From: Antilocapra americana
Lineage: Eukaryota; Chordata; Mammalia; Artiodactyla; Antilocapridae
NCBI GenBank assembly: GCA_007570785.1
Contig: ML662442.1
Location: forward strand, 29,030,031 to 29,094,030
DNA length: 64,000 nucleotides
Reading direction: 5' to 3'
The notes beneath the pieces are model-generated. The model ran no database searches. It worked only from the letters and a program-made list of their open reading frames with translations, and was not told where the DNA came from. The position numbers were made by a program, and so were the translations under genes. Of this stretch, positions 57,271 to 64,000 are shown one piece after another. Positions within the stretch are counted from its first letter, which is position 1. Each line of letters opens with the position of its first letter.

Positions 57271-58387
57271 TTACTATCTGCAGTTCCTTTCTGTCCCATT
57301 AGCTTGAAATTAAGACATGAATCATTGCCATGCTCTCCTTTGTATACAGAGGACACCTGAATGTGGGTGACTGACTGATATGATCATTGAAGAGAGAATA
57401 TCAGACTTAGCTCAATCTGAAAGAAGATAACATTAGCCAAACAGACAGAATCAGCTTTGCATACAGACAAATACTGCTGTACTTTGTAGAGAGGACAAAG
57501 TTCCCAGGAGCTTAAATAACTACCTCTCTTTCCTGATTCCTGCCCAAAATTTTGTTATGTGTTTATCGCCTCAGGTAAAAATCTCTGATGCCTCTAAAAT
57601 GAATATATCTTTGGAAGGGTTATCCGTTTCAATCATTTGCAAGTCAGATCTAATGAAAGATCAGGAAGACAATCTGGGTGCAAATGGGACTCAAGTACCC
57701 TTGCTATCCTAGATGAAAGGGAGAGGTGGCATTCGTTGGGAAGGCTGGTGACTAAGAGAACAACCTGTCTTCTTGCTTGCAGTCAATTTCTATCCCTAAT
57801 TTCACTGTATTTGAATAATATTCTCTCCACTTTATGAGCTTGAACACTTCTGGAAATTTCTTGAATTAAGATATATTTCTTATTCGGAAAACTGCAGCTA
57901 AAGTTTTTGAATAAAAATGGACATTTGCAAGTTTCCCAGTCAGGAGATACCCACTTTTAAAAACTACTTTATTCAATACCAACTGAAGTGAGAAAAATGC
58001 CTAAGGTTTTTAATAGAGCTGTGGTTATAAGTTGAAAACTTCAGACCTGTCACTGTTAAAAGGTTCTATCTTAGTTGAATGCACATTTTAGAACACTTTT
58101 CTGCCTAAACTCTATAAAAGAAAAAACTTGAATCTATGTCCTTAAGACAGATCCTACCTATTTGTCACATGAATATTGACTTGTTACTATTTTCAACTTC
58201 TAGAATTTTTGCATAAATAAATAAATGATTCTTTAAGATTACATACTTAGCAAGAAACACAAGAAATAAAGTCCAATATGAAGCTATCTGATTGCCAGCC
58301 TTGACAATGTTCCTTTTGAAGTTATATACATATATAATCATTACATATATGTATATATTTAAAGAAGACTATAAAGGGACTTCTGGT
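57271..58387. other. No gene or recognised repeat
   Basis: AT-rich unique DNA. A TA-rich imperfect palindrome lies at 58322-58362. Confidence 0.5.
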
Positions 58388-58640
58388 ATAGTAAAGTGAT
58401 TAAGTCAGACAGACTTATCCCAGCTCTGTTTGTTTAAGCTGCTTAACATTAAAGAAGTTTCTTAAATTCTCTATGCCTCAGTTTATTTATTTGCAAAATG
58501 GATATCACAACATTTATTCATAGATGACTTATTGTGAAGTGCAAATGAGATAATTCATTTAAAGCAATTTATATAGTGTTAGCACATACCTATATTTCAA
58601 TAATTGTTAGCTATCACAATTATTATTATTATTACTACTA
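58388..58640 (+). mobile_element. MIR SINE, near complete
   Basis: GTAAAGTGATTAAGTCAGAC, then ATGCCTCAGTTTATTTATTT, GCAAATGAGATAATTCATTT and TAATTGTTAGCTATCAC, ending in ATT repeats. Confidence 0.8.
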
Positions 58641-59046
58641 AAGCAATGGAAAAGAAATAAATGTCCTGAGTGGAATGTCTCACAGAATAAGAACAAAAAT
58701 ATCTTTCAAAATAGCTACTTAATTCCTTCAGTCATATGAAATGAAGAGTAAAAAAATCTCTACCATATCTTGAAATCTAAAAACCATATTTCAAATTGAC
58801 AAGCTCAATCATGCACTCCTCCAGCTATTCAGGATGGAACAAAGGGAGAATGTTAAATGCATGTTAAAAGCAGGAGTCGAGCCAACTACAGCATTTTTTC
58901 CAAAAAATATTATTTAAAACTGCCAAAAAGTTTCTTATGGTTAATTATGGGAATCTCATAGATCAGTGTATATAAAAATCAACCAATATATGTCTCCAGC
59001 CCTGTCAGAGGTAACATAACATCTTTTTGATACACTATGAAGGCCC
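58641..59046. other. No gene or recognised repeat
   Basis: AT-rich unique DNA. Confidence 0.5.
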
Positions 59047-59189
59047 TGGGCTTCCCAGGTGGCACCAGTGGTACAGAACCTGCCTGCTAATGTGAAAGAC
59101 ATCAGAGATGTAGGTTCAATCCCTGGGTAGGGAAGATCTCCTGGAGAAGAGAATGACAGAGTTGGACACGACTGAGCAACAAGCAACTG
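59047..59189 (+). mobile_element. Bov-tA SINE with internal deletion
   Basis: Head GGGCTTCCCAGGTGGCACCA and B box GGTTCAATCCCTGGG are intact. The sequence then jumps from GGAGAAGAGAATG straight to ACAGAGTTGGACACGACTGA, losing about 70 bp of body. Confidence 0.9.
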
Positions 59190-59190
59190 T

Positions 59191-59311
59191 CATATATATA
59201 TATATATATATATATCATATATATATATGTCATATATATATAAATATAAAAAAATATATATATATAAAATATATATATATAATATATATATATATGTCAT
59301 ATGTATATATA
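59191..59311. repeat. (TA)n-rich microsatellite
   Basis: About 120 bp of TA/CATA/ATAAA units, interrupted. It lies between the tail of the SINE and an L1 3' end. Confidence 0.95.
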
Positions 59312-59375
59312 ACTGAATCACTTTGCTGTACACTTAAAACATTGTAAATCAACTATACTCCAATAAAAATGATAG
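59312..59375 (+). mobile_element. L1 3' terminal fragment
   Basis: CTGAATCACTTTGCTGTACA, then AAATCAACTATACTCCAATA and an A-rich end: the last about 60 bases of an older L1. Confidence 0.8.
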
Positions 59376-59689
59376 TAAAAAGTTCAATGTTTAATAAAAC
59401 AAACATTAAAATTCAAATGAGAAATATACAAGGAGTGCAGTGAGAGCTAAAAAAAAACCATAGAGTCCCTCTCATCATCCCCCTTATCCAGTCACTAGGT
59501 TAGGGTAATTTTATCTCCGTTGTTTTCCATTGTTATTAACACTACCCTTTTTCAGTCCCTTGGCTTTGCTCACCTGGATTGCGATATAAGGACATATAAG
59601 GATATAAGGAGGAAAGTTACTTTTCCTTTCTTGTTCCCGTCCTCCAGTCTTGCTCTGCATCCGTCTAAAATGCAAGGTAGAGCTTGTCA
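59376..59689. other. No gene or recognised repeat
   Basis: Contains a small tandem run of GATATAAGGA-like units at 59580-59612. Confidence 0.5.
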
Positions 59690-60120
59690 TTCTCTGCTCA
59701 GAATCCTCCAATGGCTCTCAGAGCCTTTGAGATAAAGGACAAGCTTCCTGGCAGCCAAGGTCATTGTCTTCCACCACCCCATCCCCAACCCCTCCTACAC
59801 ACTGCCTCACAGGCAGTATCGAATGTTTCTAATGCTCCGAATATGCCCTGCTGACTCACACGCCTCAGCTATGCCCTGGCATATATAATTCCCTCTGCCT
59901 GAAATGTCTGTATAAAAACTCCTACATACTCATCTTTCAAATTTTGACTCAAATGTTACCCCTTTTTCTTACCTGCTCTTTCCTCTCTGCTTTCATTTTG
60001 CTTTGAATACATTCTCGAGAGCTGCTTACTGTGTTTTGTTTAATGGCTTCTTTACCAGCCTGTGCCACTACCATATTGGAGGCGCTCTGGTGTTTGCTCT
60101 CATGGGTTATACGTACTTCC
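59690..60120 (+). mobile_element. L2 LINE 3' region
   Basis: CCTCCAATGGCTCTCAGAGC, then CAAGGTCATTGTCTTCCACC, CATATATAATTCCCTCTGCC and TCAAATTTTGACTCAAATGT: L2 landmarks in order. Confidence 0.82.
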
Positions 60121-60486
60121 CTTGTTTACAGCGCCTGGTCTAAAGTAGGATCTCTAGGAAGAAAAGATGGAACAAAAGCAGGAAGAGAGACAAGGAAGGA
60201 AGGAGGAAAACATGCTTGTAAAATTAGAGGACTGTCTATTTAATGCAGGTTCTTAGCCTAAGAAAAAAGGTGGCTAAATGGCTGGATAGATAGATGTCAG
60301 ACAAAGTAAATGATAGGTAGGCAGAGAGATAATAAATAACGAACAAAGTGAAAAGTCCTGACACAATCTTGATTATCAGGATCTCCGGGCTAAATGTCAC
60401 TTTATTGACCTTTCAGAATTTATCAGTGAAAATCTCTAGAACTTCATACTTTGACCTTCATCAAGGTATGGATAAAGGATATATTT
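60121..60486. other. No gene or recognised repeat
   Basis: Purine-rich stretch at 60160-60210, then unique DNA. Confidence 0.5.
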
Positions 60487-60729
60487 CAAAAAAGCAAAGT
60501 GACGTGAAGAAGTGAAGTTGCTCAGTCATGTCCGACTCCTTGCGCCCCTTGAACTGTAGCCCACCAGGTTCCTCTGTCCATAGGATTCTCCAGGCAAAAA
60601 TACTGGAGTGGGTTCCCATTTCCTTCTCCAGGGGATCTTCCCAACCCAGGGATCAAACCCGGGTATCCCACATTTACAGGCAGATGCTTTAACCTCTGAG
60701 CTACCAGGGAAGCCCCCAAAAAAGCAAAG
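60487..60729 (-). mobile_element. Bov-tA SINE with 13-bp target duplication
   Basis: Minus-oriented full copy (60500-60716): AGTTGCTCAGTCATGTCCGA, then GATCTTCCCAACCCAGGGAT, ending CTACCAGGGAAGCCCC. It is flanked by CAAAAAAGCAAAG at 60487-60499 and 60717-60729. Confidence 0.95.
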
Positions 60730-61771
60730 AGCAGGAAAAAGTAGCTCCAAAGGGCTTTGGAATGGCAATATAACTGACCATCTCTGAATGGTCAGTGAAT
60801 CAAAGTGAGTGACATTTAAAATTTTAACAACATATATAAATTGATAAAGCCATTATCTCTCTTTGATTGAAATGTATCATTTATCCTGTATATCTTCATT
60901 CTCTTAAGGACAGAATTTGGGACAGAAATGACAACTGAATCTTTCAAAAGCCTAGAATGCTCCTAAGAGCACTCTTTCTATTGAGATACTAGCCTGACTT
61001 TATGAAGGGAGATTGTCAACAGAAAAGACTACGCTTTTTCTTTCTATTTCACAGAATTTCTCCTATTGTTAGGCTCTGACTTGGCTAAACTGTAAGGACA
61101 TGTTATTTGTATTGATAATCCTCTTTCCTAACATTTTGTTTTCTACCAAAAAAAATCCTAAACATTTTACCCAACCTTGAATTCTGAGTTAGTCATTATT
61201 TTGAACTTTAAATTTTAACTTTAGATGTTTCATAAATATATGGTAGGAGAGTATCAGAAAGATTTAAACAATGTTTCTAAACATTTAAATATTCGGTTTG
61301 AGTCTATAAATATGGTCTCGGGCCTTAAGAAGTTTACAATCTAGGAGGAGAGAGAAAACACATACATAAATCACAGTAATGCAAAAAAAAGTTGTGTCCA
61401 TATTATAATAAATATATAGATAAATGTAGTATAGGGCCACAGAAGAGAGAACAATTAATTCTACCTGTAAAGATCAATTACGCATAAAAATTTATGTGGA
61501 AGATGACTGTGATCCATTCCCCAAAATTTTACAACTTGATTTATAGGTCCAGACAACAAGCTCCTATCATTGCTCTTTCTGTCTAGGACTCGACTCAGAT
61601 GTTTCCTCCATAAATTTGGTTTGGGTGTAAGATGGCACGTTATCTGGCTGAAATGGATGCAGACAGCTCCATACATCATTCTCGCTTCCCCATCTGGGTC
61701 TTTTTACTTAGACAGGCATGGGAGCTTGAGTTTTCTAAATAGAGAAAGAGGGAAGGTGTTTGTCTTAGGGC
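60730..61771. other. No gene; faint ancient repeat
   Basis: 61315-61450 resembles a decayed old repeat that I cannot name. No coding frame is supported. Confidence 0.45.
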
Positions 61772-62012
61772 CTATGGATTGATTTTTTTGGCTGTACTGG
61801 GTCTTCACTGTGTGCTTGGGCTTCTCTTGTTGTGGCACATGAGCTGTAGCGTGTGTGAGCTCAGTGGTTGCAATGCCTAGGTTCTTTAGTTGCAGAGCAC
61901 AGGCTTAGTTGTCCCACAGCATGTGGGATCTTAGCTCTCCCACCAGGGATTGAACCTGAATCTCCTGTATTAGAAGACAGATTCTTAACCATTGAACTAC
62001 TAGGGAATTCCT
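61772..62012 (-). mobile_element. CHR-type SINE
   Basis: Minus-oriented: TTTTTTTGGCTGTACTGGGT, GTTGCAGAGCACAGGCTTAG, CCAGGGATTGAACCTG, ending CTACTAGGGAATTCCTCC. Confidence 0.88.
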
Positions 62013-62032
62013 CCCATTGACTAACTTTAAAT

Positions 62033-62058
62033 TGTGTGTGTGTGTGTGTGTGTGTGTG
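62033..62058 (+). repeat. (TG)13 microsatellite
   Basis: 26 bp of TG followed by a CpG-rich alternating purine-pyrimidine stretch (CGCGTGCGCACG), up against a SINE tail. Confidence 0.95.
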
Positions 62059-62074
62059 CGCGTGCGCACGCTCG

Positions 62075-62271
62075 CACTAAGTCGGACTCTTTGCGACCCT
62101 ATGGACTGTAGGCCACCAGGCTCTTCTGTCCACAGGATTCTCCAGCAAGAATGCTCAAGTGGGTTACCACCCTCTCCTCCAGGGGATCTTCCTGACCCAG
62201 GCATTGAACTTGTGACTCTTATGTCTCCTGCATTGGCAGGTGGGTTCTTTACAACTAGCCACCTAGGAAGC
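62075..62271 (-). mobile_element. Bov-tA SINE
   Basis: Minus-oriented: ACTAAGTCGGACTCTTTGCG, then GATCTTCCTGACCCAGGCAT, ending CCACCTAGGAAGCCC. Confidence 0.92.
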
Positions 62272-62490
62272 CCTGATTTTAAAGTGAAAGTAAGAGTCGC
62301 TCAGTCGTGTCAGACTCTTTGTGACCCCATGAACTATATATACCATGGAATTTTCCAAGCCAGAATACTGGAGTGGGTAGCCTATTCCTTCTCCAGGGGA
62401 CCTTCCCAACCCAGGGATCAAGCCCAGGTCTCACACAGAGTAGGTGGATTCTTGACCAGCTGAGCCACAAGGGAAGCCTCCTGATTTTAA
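62272..62490 (-). mobile_element. Second Bov-tA SINE, inserted beside the first, with target duplication
   Basis: The insert 62283-62479: GTCGCTCAGTCGTGTCAGAC, then GGACCTTCCCAACCCAGGGA, ending CACAAGGGAAGCCT. It is flanked by CCTGATTTTAA at 62272-62282 and 62480-62490. The left duplication copy starts at the very end of the first SINE, so this one came later or used the same junction. Confidence 0.95.
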
Positions 62491-62705
62491 GTTATACTTA
62501 ACAAAAAGTCAGAACTCTCAGAATTTTTTTTCCCTAAGAGACTTACTGAATCTCTTATGAAACTTCCTGAGATTCCAGATTCCTGTTACATAAAACTCAA
62601 CAGAATCTTTCAAGAGTAGCTATGGGCATAAGCAGAGATGCTTTAGGCCTGAAGTTTGAAAGAATAAAAAATTAGTGTGGTAGTTTCTAAGAATGCCATT
62701 CTGCA
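62491..62705. other. No gene or recognised repeat
   Basis: Short unique interval. Confidence 0.5.
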
Positions 62706-63426
62706 CCTAGAGGAAAGTGAAAAAGTTGGCTTAAAGCTCAACATTCAGAAAACTAAGATCATGGCATCTGGTCCCATCTCTTCATGGCAAATAGATGGGG
62801 AAACAGTGGAAACAGTGTCAGACTTTATTTTGGGGGCTCCAAAATCCCTGCAGATGGTGACTGCAGCCATGAAATTAAAAGACGCTTACTCCTTGGAAGG
62901 GAAGTTATGACCAACCTAGACAGCATATTGAAAAGCAGAGACATTACTTTACCAACAAAGGTCTGTCTAGTCCAGGCTATAGTTTTTCCAGTAGTCATAT
63001 ATGTATGTGAGAGTTGGACAGTGAAGAAAGCTGAGTGCCAAAGAACTGATGCTTTTGAACTGTGGTGCTGGAGAAGACTCTTGAGAGTCCCTTGGACTGC
63101 AAGGAGATCCAACCAGTCTGTCCTAAAGGAGATCCGTCCTGGGTGTTCATTGGAAGGACTGATGTTGAAGCTGAAACTCTAGTACTCGGGCCACCTCATG
63201 CAAAGACTTGACTCATTGGAAAAGACCCTGATGCTGGGAAGGACTGGGGGCAGGAGGAGAAGGGGACGACAGAGGATGAGATAGCTGGATGACATCACGG
63301 ACTTGATGGACATGGGTTTGGGTGGACTCCCGGAGTCGCTGATGGACAGGGAGGCCTGGTGTGCTGCAATTCATGGGGCCACATAGAGTCGGACACGACT
63401 GAGTGACTGAACGGAACTGAACTGAT
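62706..63426 (+). pseudogene. BovB LINE 3' end
   Basis: 5'-truncated downstream of RT motif C. It begins near GGAAAGTGAAAAAGTTGGCT. A 132-codon frame (62784-63182) retains the post-RT region (DGDCSHEIKRRLLLGREVMT, then SWTVKKAECQRTDAFELWCW), making this one of the better-preserved C-terminal copies. The tail is ACTGA-type. The RT and endonuclease are absent. Confidence 0.94.
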
Positions 63427-63583
63427 ACAGAACCCATCAGTTAATTCCACCTTACACAGAACAAGCTGTAGGCTCACCTTAAATATGAATAGTGATGTTT
63501 CCAGGGAGAGAAGGAAACAGTAGCAATTCTTCACCTAGTGAATGATACAAAAATAGTGGAAAAGTTTAGCTGGGATGGCACAC
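63427..63583. other. No gene or recognised repeat
   Basis: Short unique interval between BovB and a SINE. Confidence 0.5.
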
Positions 63584-63780
63584 TGGGCTTCCCTTGTAGC
63601 TCAGTTGGTAAAAAAATCTACCTGTAATGCGGGAGAACTGAGTTTGTTCCCTGGGGTGGGAAGATCCCCTGGAGGAGGGAATGGCAACCCACTCCATTAT
63701 TCTTGCCTGGTGAATCCCCACGGACAGAGGAGCCTGGTGGGCTACAGTCCATGGGATCACAGAGAGCAACTAAGCACATA
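63584..63780 (+). mobile_element. Bov-tA SINE
   Basis: Plus-oriented: GGGCTTCCCTTGTAGCTCAG, then GGCAACCCACTCCATTATTC and GGTGGGCTACAGTCCATGGG. It ends near CAACTAAGCACATAC after losing the usual GTCGGACACGACTG segment. Confidence 0.93.
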
Positions 63781-63924
63781 CAACAGATGGAAAGATGATA
63801 GCATCCTCCCAAGCCCTGCTCTGGGAATGCTGAAATGGTTGTGATACCTTTTGTGAGTTGGTGGTTTTGATATGCAGGCCAGGGGGCTCAAGCCTTCTTT
63901 TGTAGACATATTTCCTAATATAAT

Positions 63925-64000
63925 TCTGACATCAGAATCAGGCAGACCTGGGTTTAAATCTCACTCAATTAGCTGCAAATATGAGGTCTCAGCCAGTTTA
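63925..64000 (+). mobile_element. MIR SINE, cut by the window edge
   Basis: CAGAATCAGGCAGACCTGGG, then TTTAAATCTCACTCAATTAG: the start of a plus-oriented MIR. It continues beyond the window. Confidence 0.75.

Overview
This window reads as nuclear DNA of a ruminant, most likely a bovid. The evidence is the interspersed repeats: BovB (RTE-type) LINEs, tRNA-Glu/BovB-derived Bov-tA and BOV-A2 SINEs, CHR-type cetartiodactyl SINEs and young ruminant L1 3' ends, all lying over old mammalian MIR, L2, L1M/HAL1-like, MaLR-like LTR and hAT-like DNA transposon fossils. I found no host protein-coding gene, no convincing exon and no RNA gene. Every open reading frame long enough to recognise belongs to a retrotransposon and is broken. 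The rest is best read as intergenic or deep intronic DNA.

Layout. 0-4 kb: AT-rich sequence, a Bov-tA, then an ancient minus-strand L1 invaded by a young L1 whose 5' part is inverted (2847-3946, with a perfect 20-bp target duplication). 4-13 kb: sparse SINEs, a BovB tail, an L2, an old L1 tail and MIRs. 13-16 kb: a palindrome/minisatellite cluster at 13.1 kb, then an ancient minus-strand L1 carrying a BovB and a SINE. 16-26 kb: mostly unique DNA with a few SINEs, an LTR-like relic and an L2. 26-30 kb: BovB, a (TG)27 tract between two SINEs, and a DNA transposon. 30.4-36.9 kb: one old plus-strand L1/HAL1-like element split by at least six younger insertions, one of which looks like a chimeric L1 insertion. 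37-45 kb: SINE, L2 and MIR scatter, an old L1 3' end and an LTR, each holding a SINE. 45.5-49.65 kb: a repeat-free block containing a CpG-rich patch, the best candidate for constrained non-coding function. 49.7-55.1 kb: BovB copies, including the largest (2.1 kb, with endonuclease-end and reverse transcriptase motifs) inserted in an LTR. 55-64 kb: MIR, L2, CHR and Bov-tA copies, TA and TG microsatellites, and a last BovB.

How it works together: nothing here forms a pathway. The visible process is layered retrotransposition. Bov-tA and BOV-A2 depend in trans on BovB-type machinery, and the L1s on L1 machinery. Target-site duplications let many insertions be delimited to the base and ordered in time. 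I did not find an undescribed gene system. The most interesting items are the chimeric insertion at 32.58-33.49 kb, the fold-back palindromes at 13.08, 43.94 and 50.10 kb, the two BovB tail classes and the repeat desert at 45.5-49.65 kb. Family names are from recognition of sequence, not from a database search.
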